Shown: piece after piece, positions 22,398 to 34,320 of the stretch | How the letters are laid out: each line of letters opens with the position of its first letter | Position numbering within the stretch: the first letter of the stretch is position 1 | Assembly: GCF_037975245.1 (NCBI RefSeq) | Contig: NC_092568.1 | Location: forward strand, 9,635,501 to 9,699,500 | Reading direction: 5' to 3' | Source of the DNA: Apostichopus japonicus | Taxonomy: Eukaryota; Echinodermata; Holothuroidea; Aspidochirotida; Stichopodidae | Length of the DNA stretch: 64,000 nt | The notes under the pieces: generated by a model | Seen by the model: only the letters and a program-made list of their open reading frames with translations | Database searches by the model: none | Told to the model about the DNA's origin: nothing | Made by a program: the position numbers and the translations under genes

Positions 22398-23171
22398 CTT
22401 TTATCGTTTCGTAATATAATATAGACATGAGTATTCTGCGGGCCATTTACGTAAACTATATATAAAGAACTGTTACAATGTAAAAACAGGTCATCCAATC
22501 ACTGATATAGGCCTAGATGTATGGATGGACCCGTAATCACTCCGATATCAAATGCATTACTGACGCCGTATATTATTTAGTATCCGAAAGTGCGCGCAGA
22601 CCAAAATATGTTTCATCTCGGCCTATCTTATACTATCCTATCCTTGAACGGTGTTAATTAACAAGAACGATTGTGGACATGTCACGTTGGACTTGAAGTC
22701 AACCTTATTAGTGTATATATAAGACAGGAATTAGGAGCAGAAAGTAAAGGGTTAAAATTGCAAAATTGTATCATCTCTCGAAAGGTTTCATATTTCTGTG
22801 CGTATCCCAAAGGGTTGCAAAACAGATCTTCTGGAAATGTAGTACGGTACGTTCAAAAACACGCTTACCCCCTCCTCTGCCCTAGTCTCACCCGCCCCTA
22901 CCCGACTCCCTCCTCGTTACTAGTTTCCCACTCGACCTACAAGGCTGCATCCATACGCCACTATATAGGTGACTTTGTACTTCGTACTTTGTTATAACTA
23001 TATAAAATACAAGTGCAATAAAAATAAAAAACCTTCGTCACTTTGTATTGCCTGTACGAAACTTAAAACTGATCAACTCTGCCAGATAAAAGTTAATCGT
23101 CTGCTGTCATATGTGTAAAGTATTTGGCAAATTCATAGTATTTTGTTGGCGAAATAATATATATGCATGTT
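22398..23171. other. Non-coding spacer, nothing identified
   Basis: No supported gene or repeat. The 108-codon frame at 22671-22997 has no recognisable domain or splice context. Confidence 0.35.
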
Positions 23172-23435
23172 ATTACTATTATATATATATATATATATAT
23201 GTTTATATATATATAAATGAAAATCGTAATGAGTTGGAAAACCAAGAACAGTGAAAAAACTTTCAGCCTCCACCGGGATTCGAACCACGGGCCTCCCGCT
23301 CTGTACGCGGACACCCTAACCACTAGGCTATGGACGCTGATTGTATGTCCAGAGGTTCGAAACCGGTAAGGAAGATTGTAATTCCACTGTAGGCGTTTGT
23401 CACCTATATCGAACAATACTAGTTCTGTTTTTGGT
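23172..23435 (-). mobile_element. tRNA-like SINE, family 2, inverted copy with (TA)n tail
   Basis: Near-identical reverse complement of 17413-17668, from the conserved upstream segment (near 23430) through the tRNA-like core (about 23264-23337) to the ACGATTTTCATT end and a TA-repeat tail at 23178-23215. Divergence is very low, suggesting recent activity. The open frame across it repeats the one in the first copy and is not a gene. Confidence 0.78.
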
Positions 23436-23491
23436 GACATATTTTGCCCTACTCTAGAGATCAAACATGATGCTATCCAACTCGAAAATCA

Positions 23492-23558
23492 TTATATATA
23501 TATATATTTATATAAATATAAATATATATATATGTATATGTATATATATAATATATAT

Positions 23559-23646
<88 letters not shown>
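23492..23646. repeat. (TA)n microsatellite
   Basis: About 150 bp of TA with a few interruptions in the first third. It gives spurious IYIY frames on both strands. Confidence 0.95.
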
Positions 23647-23648
<2 letters not shown>

Positions 23649-23659
23649 CCTATACAAAT

Positions 23660-25227
23660 AATATTTATCACCAATTAATTTTGACTTGCGACTTTCAAAT
23701 GAAACCAAAAACCATAATTGTGATGATTTGGCGGGCTAGTTTAGAGGAGGTAATTCATTATGCACGAACTAGTCTAAAATTCGCTGGATTTGTATTGCTT
23801 TCGATTCGAGTCATCGCAAGTATTGTAGAGGTCATCATCATGTGTTGCAATTTGTTGTGTTTTCTTCATTTATTACAATGTTTATTTCCGCTCATGGAGA
23901 TGCTGAATCTAAAATATTAAAGCACTTAACATGATCTATTATGATGGCAGTGAATTCAATGTCGACACTATGTTATCATTCAGATAAAATAACCAGTTCT
24001 CATGCAGATCTATTGCATCACATATTTTCAAAATGACAGCTCCCCCTCCCCCTCTCCTCCCCATCTCCTCCACTCCACTCTCCTCCTCACCCTTCCCCTC
24101 CTCCTCCCCTCCCCCTTCTTTTACCCCTCCTCCTCCCCCTTCATACACGACTTAAACTAGCATATCTCTCAACGGAACAAGATTTTTGTTCATCATAATG
24201 ATGACTCAGTCATGTAAGCTCAAGATGATGTTTGGGTTTGTATGACATGACATTTTCTTTTCTGTCTTTCGCCCTCTATTTCACTCCACAACAGACATAT
24301 AGAAACCTACTTCAATATCTATGGCGACAGATCATCACCGTTCTTTCTTCATTCTGTCAACCATAGATTTTGTCATCGTCCACAGTGGCGTGCGCAGAGG
24401 GGGAGTGGTAACTATTTCAGATGTTTATGAGATGATTATTAAAAATATGTGCAGTTGCCCCTTAGAAATGATACCAATGAAGAGTTAACTCTTCACAACA
24501 CCAATTTCAGGGAAGCAATCATTTCATGGTGAAACTCCATGCTTTCCTGGATAAGACCATGCAATGCTTGATTCTATCGAGTAATTGTCTATGCGATTTT
24601 CATAATATGTAGGCTAATGAAAGTATTAATAGGTTAGATTTTTTGGAACCAAAAAAATATCAGGTACGTAACTTGATCGGTCCCAAAGACAGGGGTCTGA
24701 ACACTGGGCCGAAGGAGTGTATATATTATTTTATGCAATGATAATGCATTACTCACATATATGTCTCGGTCCAGGCTAACTGAGCTCGGGCTCAGGGCAG
24801 TTTATCCCCCCCCTCCCGATCCCCTGGCCCGTAAAGCGTGCTCGTGTATTACCTCTCGTCAGTGTTAACTGGATTGCCAGGCTACAGTTTCCTTCCAATG
24901 TCCGGAAGCATACAACGTTTGTAACTCAGTTCTCCTCATGTATGCAGATAGCGGTAACATAATGTATACATATATGCATGCTGTTTAAGTCTTATTATGC
25001 AAGAATCGGTAACACAATGCACATATATGCTGCATCGCATTTAGGCTACTTTATACGGTACATTAGTTAATTAGGCTAATTAGTACAAACATGGGTCTTA
25101 CTTAGTTGAAAATTCTAGAACGTCGATGGTAATTGCATACTGGTTTCTATTTGTTGATTCAGAAAGCACGTGTCATCTTTATCACTACTTACATGGAAGC
25201 TGAAAAAAGTTGGCGACAGATTTTGTT
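23660..25227. other. Spacer with a homopyrimidine tract at 24037-24143
   Basis: No supported gene. A CT-only block of about 105 bp (24037-24143) stands out. An orphan CAGTGGCGTGCGCAG near 24385 resembles an 8-bp-TSD element end, but its partner was not found. Confidence 0.45.
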
Positions 25228-25446
25228 AGTGCCACAATTTCGCTTACTATAAGGTGCGTTTTTATCTTGACCGTACTTTACTAGATCTAGATACCCACGA
25301 AATCTGAACTGTGATATCCGGTTGAAGCAAATGTCTGTGCTGTCATTACTGTCATTCGTTTTAGTCAACGCAATTTTTTAGTGTGTACAACATATTGTCA
25401 TTCGTTATGTGTAACGCAATTGTCATTCGTTTTAGTAACACCCCAT
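25228..25446 (+). repeat. Partial copy of the element at 27317-27950
   Basis: Closely matches the right third of 27317-27950: ACAATTTCGCTTACTATA, GAACTGTGATATCCGGTTGA, GTGTACAACATATTGTCATT, and the terminus GTCATTCGTTTTAGTAACACC. It is 5'-truncated, and a roughly 55-bp segment of the full copy is missing internally. The pair lies as direct repeats flanking the 25533-27128 nest. Confidence 0.8.
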
Positions 25447-26096
25447 GAAACTTCACATCAGTGACTGCAGGAGCAGGCTCAATATTTTACGTGGCACTCG
25501 GGAAGTTATCGAAGCTGACTCCCCTGAATGGGCATAGGCGTACGGGACCATTTCAGTTTGGGGGGCAGAACTTTTTGTGCCCGAAAGTTCCCGTGACACT
25601 ATCTAAGCGGAGCGCCACCATCGGTTGGCGCGTAGCGTACAAGAAAATTTTGGGCACACAATGCCTCTCAGATTGCCGGAAACGGCACTTCTGAGGCCTT
25701 GCAAGTTGCATCTAAACATTCTTTATTTTATAATCTCACGTTTTAGAAATTTACACTTCCCCAAAAATTTGGTATATTAGAAGAAGAAAAAATGGTAACA
25801 TCACTTTGAAGAGGAAAAATGGGACAGTATATTTTTTAAGCTCTTATTTAGTTACCTTATTTATTATTTTAACACAGTACTCAGCTACCTCCAGAAAAAC
25901 ATACATTGTTCAACGACACGTAAGCGGGATAATGTCGCTGTGTCGGGTGAGACTGCAATTTGTCTCACAAAAAAGTATAAAATATAACAAAGAATATGAT
26001 AAACCCGTACTTCTATGCTTGTAGGCACCCCCCCCCCACCATCCATGAAAAAGAAAATGTTTCTTCTATATACACTCATGTTGGGGATATCCAGGT

Positions 26097-26747
26097 CAAG
26101 GGCGGCGGAAGCACTTTTAATCTGGGGGCACCTACATCAAAGGGCACTTTGCAGAAATTCGATTGGACTGATGCAGCCCTATATTTAGTACCCTTTATAA
26201 CTCTTATTGTATTATCTTATTTGTGTATACACATCACTCCATCAACGCCCCCCCCCCCCCCCCCTAAAGGAAAATATGCATACTAGCACTGCAATATCCA
26301 ATACGCAAATTGGGAAACAAGGAACAAGTTTTCTCTTGAGACAAAATGAGGTGAAATCATGCTAGTTGCTAATGTAGGAATCTTCCGAATTAGACTGTTT
26401 TTTTTTTCTTGTCAATATCTTAACAAATTTTCCATTCGAAATAGTTTTAAGTTTAACCCACAGAAATTCACTAAAAGACACGGGCTTAGCCAGGATTTGC
26501 AAAGTTGTATGCACGACTATCTGAGCGGAGCGCCACCATCGGTTGGCGCGGAGCGTACTCTAAAAATTTTTGGTTTTACAAACCCCTCAGATGGCCGGAA
26601 ACGGCCCTTCCCGAGTGTTCATTATGGTTCCCTGGCCTCTTGTTAACTTGAGGCACCTCAATTTTTATATAGAAAAAAGGCACATTTTTAACCTGAGGAA
26701 AAGTGGGGGCGCACGTGCCCCTGTGCCCCCCGGTTCCGCCGCCCTTG
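26097..26747 (+). mobile_element. MITE family C, complete, TSD ATCCAGGT/GTCCAGGT
   Basis: A 651-bp element. The left end CAAGGGCGGCGGAA is matched exactly by the reverse complement of the right end (26734-26747). The flanks ATCCAGGT (26089-26096) and GTCCAGGT (26748-26755) match at 7 of 8. It contains a hairpin-module copy at about 26515-26570 and a right-end GGCGCACGTGCCCC palindrome. The relative at 7241-8015 is incomplete. Confidence 0.88.
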
Positions 26748-26942
26748 GTCCAGGTAAACAATTGACTAGTTAGAAAAAAAAATGATCTTGCAAAAAGCGT
26801 GGTAGCCCAGATGAACTGCGCTTACGGTGGTGTTACACGGAAATATTCGGGCATAATGATGCTGAATAAAGAAAATCATGGAATTGTCGGGCAAAAATTT
26901 GAAAAAGATTCGGGCAAGCTACTGCATATTTATATTCCAGAT

Positions 26943-27067
26943 GACAAGAAATTCGGGCAAAAGTCCTGAAAAATTCGGGCAGCCTAAAAAAAAATATATA
27001 TATATATTTTTTTTATCTCCTCTTAGGCTGCCCGAATTTTTCAGGACTTTTGCCCGAATTTCTTGTC
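26943..27067. repeat. Perfect 45-bp inverted repeat (foldback) around an A/T spacer
   Basis: 26943-26987 and 27023-27067 are exact reverse complements (arm begins GACAAGAAATTCGGGCAAAA), separated by 35 bp of A, TA and T runs. Pairing continues outward with one mismatch for about five more bases. Any transcript through it would form a long hairpin. Confidence 0.95.
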
Positions 27068-27316
27068 CTCTGGAAATTTGGGGGTAGTCTGCCCCCTGCC
27101 CCCCCCCCCCCCGCCTCGTACGCCTATGTGAATGGGGTGGGTATGCATGCCCCCTGTCATAAAATCAAAACTTAAGACGTCTAATGCCATTCTGAGGCAT
27201 ATTTGGACTAAATTAGGTCTATATGTTTTTTCTGATCTTAAAAATTAACCGTGGATTGTACACCACGTCACACCCAAATATCCGCAAATTTGGGCGTTAG
27301 ATTGGTCCCCGAATGA

Positions 27317-27950
27317 GGTGACAAACTAAAACGAATGACAATTGACTTTGTACAGGGTTAATTATCATTCGCGAATGACAACGAAGGACAGTGGTGAGAA
27401 GCGATAGAACGATTAACGGAGTGGAGTAAATGCGGTTATTGGTTTTCTGCGCAAAAATGATTTGAGGATCGAAAATCGGATGTTATGTGGTTGCAGGGTT
27501 TGGGTGTAATTTAGGGATAGAAACCACAGCGAAAGTTTTTGTGTGAGAATGCGCTTGAATGCTGTGTTTTTGACATTTAGCCTATCTCTGTAGATTTATA
27601 TAAAAAGATAACTGAAGCCAAGATTATAGTATTGTTAGTTTCTAACAATTAATATCGGAAAAATGACGTTAAATTTACTTTTTAAATCAGACTTACAATT
27701 TCGCTTACTATAGGTGCGTTTGTATCTTGTCCGTAATTTACTAGCCTCTGTAAGCCACGCACTTCGCGTCCATTCGGTTTGCGTATAGCTTTAATATACC
27801 CACGAAGTCTGAACTGTGATATCCGGTTGAAGCAAATGTCTGTGCTATCATTCACTGTCATTCGTTTTCAAGTCAACGCAATTTTTTAGTGTGTACAACA
27901 TATTGTCATTCGTTACGTGTAACGCAATTGTCATTCATTTTAGTAACACC
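27317..27950 (+). mobile_element. DNA element with GGTG termini, TSD CCGAATGA (Merlin-like?)
   Basis: Flanked by CCGAATGA at 27309-27316 and 27951-27958; the match extends one or two bases outward. The left end GGTGACAAACTAAAACGAATGACA and the reverse complement of the right end, GGTGTTACTAAAATGAATGACA, form imperfect inverted repeats. GG-starting ends with 8-9 bp duplications suggest the Merlin superfamily, but no transposase is encoded, so that is tentative. The 634-bp unit repeats the motif TGTCATTCGTT several times. A partial copy lies at 25228-25446. Confidence 0.7.
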
Positions 27951-27958
27951 CCGAATGA

Positions 27959-30900
27959 GGGGGTCAAATAATCCACCGACTGAACGTTTATCCCCAACTG
28001 AAAGCGGTTTGCCCCCCCCCCCACCCCTACGACTATTGTCTGACGATAGAGATGGGGAGCCATGGGCCTGATACCTAGCCCTTTGCGCTAATTCATTGAA
28101 CCTTCATAAATAGACGATATAATTTCCAACCTACTAGGTACGTGTCTGGCTAACTTGTAGATCAAAGAGGTGGTTTAACTCAGGAAATTGTAGAATGGAA
28201 GTATTATCCTGGATGATAATAACTTCCATAGTTGTAGGCTAACCATATTTAACGCACTGTGTACACGGTGTCCACGGGCATTAAAGGTAGGTACCATATT
28301 TATCAATTCAAGAATGTGTCGATTTAGCTGAGAGAAGTTATATAAAACGAACCGTTATCTGTTAAAGTTCTAAGAAACAACGTTGAACGTTTGTTTAATT
28401 ACCGATAACCTATTTTGAAAAGCTGATAAGAAAGCCTTGACTGAAAACTGACCCTATAACTTGGATTAGTCACGAGTCCTGTTAGGACTACTTCTTCAAT
28501 CGGAATCGCCACGCTATTTCGCAATATCAACTTCAAGTGAGCCGAGGTTACATATCCCATCACCTATAGCTTGTACAACGCTAAATACACAGGGTGCAGT
28601 ACACAACAATTGAAAATACAGAAGCTCTGGGTTAATCGCTTCATTACTTCAAACTACGAATGTACGATCTTGAGAGACGTGTTTGCTGAAACAGAACGAT
28701 CTGCCATAGGTAAATTTTGCTGCAGTTTGTCCATCAGTTTGAACATTCTGATGTCATACTCATAGGTTGCTTCGTTAACCAAGGTGTGTGGATTTTCAAT
28801 TTTCGTTACACTTACAGCCTTTCCAAATTACAGGTAGTTCTACTGTGTACAGTCTAAGTCATACTATTTTGTGTAGCGACTACCAGTCAGTAGTAGTTAG
28901 GCCTTACATGTCACTAGGTTTAGTAATAAGAAATATCGTGAATCGAAGATATATAATAATCATCGTTAAAGAAATGATCGGGACTCAGTGACATTTTCGG
29001 GTACAACTGTAGAATCCAGCGACGATTTAACCCTCACTTCTCAAAATAAACTTGAGGCAAGGTGGACAAGTTGGTTCACTGTGAATGCACCTTCCATGCA
29101 TGGAGGTACAGTGGACTTAAATGTTGTCTTGAAATAATCTCAGTACATGCAGTCAACACTAAATTGTTCAACTTACAGTAGGTTTGATCCCCAATGTAAC
29201 TGAGCTTCAATCCACTTCAGAATTAAGTCTTAAGTGGACTTGGCCATTCCTTTAAAAACTTTGGATGAGTCTGCTTTAAGTGAAAACTCTGATGAGTTTT
29301 CTTCTTCTTTTTGTATCACTATCACTCCCCTCATGTTTGGAGTCCTCTTTAATCCAAATAAGTGTTTACAGTAGATGCACACTACACGGCAGGTTACAAT
29401 ACATGCCAACGCTTCACACAGGCTTGCCTGCTTCTGTGCAGCCAAATATGAAATATGCATGATATGGATAACACAATCATGGTGTTAAATTTATCAATTG
29501 GTCAGATTTGTTTAATATAGTCCCTTTACAGCCAGAGTTGCAACACCTGGTAAGTTTTCGAAGCCATATTGTTTTCAAAGCCAAATATTGGCTCCCAACA
29601 CAGGTGCACTAGCTCTGTGTGACGTGAATGGTATATAGATCCTGTGCAAGCTTTTCTGCCAGCTACCGTAACCCTTGAAGAATAAAGAAATCAAAATTTA
29701 CTGGCTAACTGCTACTGAGGTTATGCCATTTGCAAATAATACATCAAGGCACTTGCATTTTTCTGCCATTTGACACTATAGGAACAAAAGCACATGATGA
29801 AATCTGGTAACAGTCATCTGTCAAAAATTGTGTGAATTCTGTAGCTAAGATACTGTAAGCCCTGTGTTACTGCTTACTACCAGCAAATATTAGAAGCCTG
29901 CACAGTGCAGTGCAGTTAACTGATGTACGCTGAAATCAGGAAAATGTCAGTGGAAACTTCAGTTAATGAGACAGTCAAATTTTTAAGAACTTTCATTTTT
30001 TATTCCATTCGTGAGGCAAAATGAATCTAGCGATGGTGCGTGCATGTGTTCATGTGACGCCTTGACTAATTGTCAACAAGATTAAAACAATAAGGTAGAT
30101 GCACATTGAGCAGAAGAACTTCATTTCTTTCTAAGGAGGGCCAAAGTCATTTGAGGTCAACAGAGGTCAAAGTCCACAAACCTTTTATGTACATGTAAAC
30201 TCACAAAGCAGAAGTTGCATGAACTTTAGATATATAATGCATCAGTACACCTTATAGAGTAGAAGAGGTCTATTGTTTTCTGTGGATGTCAAAGGTCATT
30301 TAAGGTCAACAGAGGCCAAAGTCTGAAAACTTTGTGAACATGATATGACTCCAACAACAAAGTTAATTTACCCTTACAATTGGCCAAGTTGTCTGGCACT
30401 CTTTTCTAATGTTCTGATACTTGACTTAAGGATACATATTTCCTCAATGCTTCATCAATCAGGTGATTATACATATTTAAGCTTGTAAGGCAAGGAATCA
30501 CAAATCCTTCTGGCTTTCTGGTTGACCAAGTGACTAAAATTGTGAAATTCTAAGCCTGGTGCCTTTCAACTTTCGCAGAGTGTTATAGGTACTGTAGTTC
30601 AGCACACTGTGTACGCACTGCAGTAATTGGAAATTATCATATTACTTATAAGCTGACCCTACCTTTATACGGTACATGCAAAGTACACTGTACTGAATTT
30701 CAAGCTACTCATTTGCATAATTTAGTTCCCTAGCAGATTCCTTTGAGAGACAGAAACTAGTTTTGTTGATTTGTTATAACTTGTAAGAGATCTGTTGGAA
30801 AAGTGTATTGCTCTTGCAAAACAATAAACATTTAACCTCTAAATAGCCACAAAGTTCAATCAAGTTTATATCAGATGTCAGCAGTACCTATCTACAGTAG

Positions 30901-33900
30901 ACCCGACCCGTGACAACTATTTACAGAGCGTTACAGCCAATGTTCATGTTAGGACTCGGGATTGCGGGATTCCCACAATTTGCCCAGCATGGTAACACCA
31001 AAAAAATTCTCTTTGGGGGAAGTCCCCACAACAATTTTTTGCCAGTGCTTCCGCAACTTGCACCATTGCTTGTAGTTACAAAACTTGCCAATAACAAGCT
31101 GGATATTATAAAGCTTTGCTGATTTTTGTAAGGAGTAATGTGATTGGTCAAATCTTTCACTGGTTACAGCATGGACGTTGTATGGAGAGATCTGTTTAAC
31201 TTTGTTCAAACTCTATTGCTCTTAAAAACAATGAATCAATATCTAAACAGATAACACTCTAATTCATAGCAACGCCATTAGTGCTGATGATCTACTTACA
31301 TTATAACTTTAGCTGGTGATCAATATTAGCACCAAAATATGCTAGAAATAAAAAATGGTTACTCTTGTAGAGCTGCTCAAATGACAAAACTGATGGTTTG
31401 CTGTTTGTGCCCTTTATTTTTCCAGTGACTTTTTCTTTCATTTTACTTATGTGTACCTCTGCCATCCCCCTCCCCCACCCCTCCCACCCCCCCAAGATCG
31501 CTATAGCCAACTGATTGCTGATAGCAGATATGCCATGCTGCTATCCGACACTTTGTCAAGCCTTTTTTGTAATACATTCCAGGGATCTTCTCTCATCAGA
31601 TCATGTGTTTAGAAGAGTGTCAGAACCTCGAGGCTGGAAATCACCCAAGTTGTTAACTTTAAGCCACAGTACTTCTAGTACTCTTGTAGCATACTCACAT
31701 TTGGAAATAATCACTGATTTTCCTTTTACAACCAAAATGAATGGCACAACACGTATTACTCAAGATCGTGAAATTTCATTTCAAGTATTTGAAAGTGGTC
31801 ATTGCATGGCTAATGCTTTTAAGTACAAGGCACTTTCATTTTGGAAGCCACTGTGCAATCGATATGGGATATACAGATGCTGTACTAGTGTGTGCCGTGC
31901 AAGTTGTACAGGGTCACACATCCTGTTATTCATGAAAACTTTGCAACTGATTGTTTGAAAGTCCTATATTACTACAGGTCATAATATGTATTGAGCAAGA
32001 ACAGCTGGAGGTCAGGCCATTATCTATTGTTTGCGGTTGTTCACGGTTTATGGTTGCTGGATGATTAACTCATGGACTCGGATATTACAAAGAATCATAC
32101 CCTATTTTGTTACACAAATCTTTGTATACATTAATACAGAAAAAAAGGTTAGTTCATTTCAAAATTATGTCAGAATTTGACGGAATGATAATGAATATAA
32201 TCTCTACATTTAAGTGCCACTTTCAAGACGTACTCCGAATCAGTGCTGAAAGTCCCCCCTCCCCTGCCCCAACCCCTCTCTAGTCCCTTCTTTATTACGT
32301 TTCGCAGACATGATCTGAATATAGAAAGTTGGTCCAGTACCATACAGTATGTCTTACTTAGGAGTGTTTGCAGTGGCCTATTGACCTTGTAGGCCCCTAG
32401 GCCCTTGCCTCCTCGGCCAATTGGCTTATAATCAAGCATTGGTAATTATACACGCCACCATTTCTTCGTTGCGATGAGATTTAAATTCCACGATTTTTGG
32501 CATGTTCGAATGCCACATCGTGAAAGTTTCATCGTGAAATGTCACATCAGGGAACTCCCTTAATTGGCTCACACTCCATGTCACTATAACTGTTCTAACT
32601 GTCCTACAACATGGTAGGCTATATATAGTTAATACAGTAGACCTAGGCTATGCTTTCCATCCATGTAGAGAATGTAGCCTGTTAACTGCTACATTTATCA
32701 ATTACGTGCAGGTAAAGGGTATGAATGGTTGCACTTGCTTTGGCTGGAGCATGTACATGATTATATATCTCTCCTAGCCTCTCCTAGAGAATTTTTGTTT
32801 TGTTTTTTGCGCAGAATAGTTTTTGGGATCCCATCTGAACACTGGAACCTTTACACATGTGTGCATGTACCAATGCGTTCCTTCTACCATGATGATAAGC
32901 AATGGCCCACTAATATATAAACCCAATAACTAAAACAAAGACTGCTGCTATCATTGCAATTAAAACACCTTCTTATTGTTTTTCTTTGTACAAGCTTCCT
33001 GTAACAATCGATACATTCGCGGTCCCTGGCTTTGTATATAGACAACAGACATATGTATGCCTTGTCAAAATACAATGTAGGGAAAATTTAAAGAATGAGA
33101 ATATAATCGTTGACCCATTTCAATTTAAACCGTTTCCAAGAAGTCACCAGTGATCTATATGTAAAATGTAAAATATGTAAAATCACAGATCTTGACAGCT
33201 TTTTGTAATGGCAATATATGTTTAAATGTCAAATATTTCTTCTTCTTTTTTCTTCAGAAAATGCTGTCTTTACAGAAAGAGATTGCAAATAGTTGATTCA
33301 CTGAATTGGATGCAGTCACTGAATTGATACTTTGGCAGTGAAGGTAAATAAGAATTTTGGTAGATATATGCATTTTGGTTTTGCTGTGTTTGCTGGTAAA
33401 TTGTTTAATCTTCTTAAATCAAACTTTAGAGCTGATCCTCACAATTGAACTGCCGACCTCAATCGTTAGCATTCATGCTTTGAGTTGATTATAACATTTC
33501 CTATCAAACCTTACTCCAGGTTTTTTGGCCTCCAAAATCATCAAACCTCTTTCCAGGGTAGAAAATAAGAAATGGTCAAACCAGTAGGAAACTGAATGAG
33601 CTGAATGAGATACAGTAACTTTCGATCTTCGGATAATTGACGTTGCCATTATAGTTTAATAGGGGAAATTTAAAGCCAACAGATATGATGTACAAAACAC
33701 ATGCCTATAAATTTTAGCCACTTGCCAAAAATGCCACTGATTAAAAAAAAACCTAGGTAAAATCAAGTACTCACTTGGATTTTCAGCTAACTGTACAGGC
33801 TTATAAAAGCAGCCTTATAGCATATATTTGCAGAAAAGCAGTCATAGTTTCATGATTATCATGTAACGATAAAGCCAGTGTTAGCTTGCAAACTACTATT

Positions 33901-34248
33901 GTGCCGCATATGTACTGTATTAAAAGGCAAGTAACCATTGGGAGGGGGAGGGGGAGGGGGGAGGTTTCGCTCTGGTTTATGTTGTGCATACAAATCTGTG
34001 TGATTGTTTTTGTAAGGTTATCATGTATACATGTATGCATTGTACTGTGCAGTACGTGTACTGTCCTATAGACAATACTTTTTGACAGTATCTATTACCA
34101 GTACTGTGAAGTTTGCACCAGCATTTGTGTGACTGTGACTGTATATATGGTATAATGTTGCTGGTACTTCTACAGCACTAGAGTACATGATACTAAATCA
34201 GATACTGATGTACAGTTTTTAAGGGTTTTGTCATTTTGTTGCCAAATG
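27959..34248. other. Long gene-poor region
   Basis: About 6.3 kb with no supported exon. It contains a 150-bp tandem repeat (30115-30345, listed separately), a few poly-C runs (near 28013, 31481), and simple AT-rich DNA. The longest frame (31515-31958, 147 codons) has no recognisable domain. It could hold an upstream non-coding exon or regulatory sequence of the ENT gene; none is demonstrable. Confidence 0.4.
30115..30345 (+). repeat. Two tandem 150-bp units with AGGTCA half-site triplets
   Basis: Two diverged units with a 150-bp period. Each contains three AGGTCA-like hexamers spaced by 4 bp (30144, 30154 and 30164 in the first; 30294, 30304 and 30314 in the second). This DR4 spacing is the one bound by some nuclear receptors. 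Sites are read directly; regulatory function is inferred and may be fortuitous within a dispersed repeat. Confidence 0.65.
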
Positions 34249-34320
34249 TTGTAAAGCGCTCTTGAACATGCTTAAAAGCATGAAAAGAGCGCTATATAAA
34301 CCTGGTAAACTAATAATTAT
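34249..34320 (+). mobile_element. 3' tail of a LINE/SINE (GCGCTATATAAA-type)
   Basis: GTAAAGCGCTCTT and AAGAGCGCTATATAAA form a hairpin with 9-bp AGCGCTCTT/AAGAGCGCT arms, followed by a TAATAATTA-type tail. This AAGCGCTATATAAA 3' end is widespread in L2/CR1-related LINEs and the SINEs that borrow their tails. Only the tail is recognisable, so it is a 5'-truncated insertion. Confidence 0.6.

Larger units (their letters stand above)
25533..27128 (+). mobile_element. 8-bp-TSD element, TSD TGAATGGG, with a nested family C MITE
   Basis: Perfect duplications TGAATGGG at 25525-25532 and 27129-27136. Left end CATAGGCGTACGGG; right end reverse-complemented CATAGGCGTACGAGG. The hairpin module begins about 65 bp in. 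A complete family C element (26097-26747) with its own duplication lies within, and a perfect 45-bp inverted repeat (26943-27067) lies near the right end. No transposase frame. Total 1596 bp, about 940 bp without the nested insert. Confidence 0.88.

Noticed and set aside
24385-24410. CAGTGGCGTGCGCAG, a possible transposon left end
   Set aside because: No matching inverted end or target duplication could be found downstream.
31515-31958. 147-codon open frame on the + strand
   Set aside because: Longest frame apart from artefacts with stable composition, but it has no domain, signal, splice context or conserved pattern I can recognise.
33257-33342. Possible internal exon (TTCTTCAG..GTAAATAAG)
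   Set aside because: It has acceptor- and donor-like borders, but the ATG-started frame soon stops. It could at most be an untranslated ENT exon, with nothing to link it.
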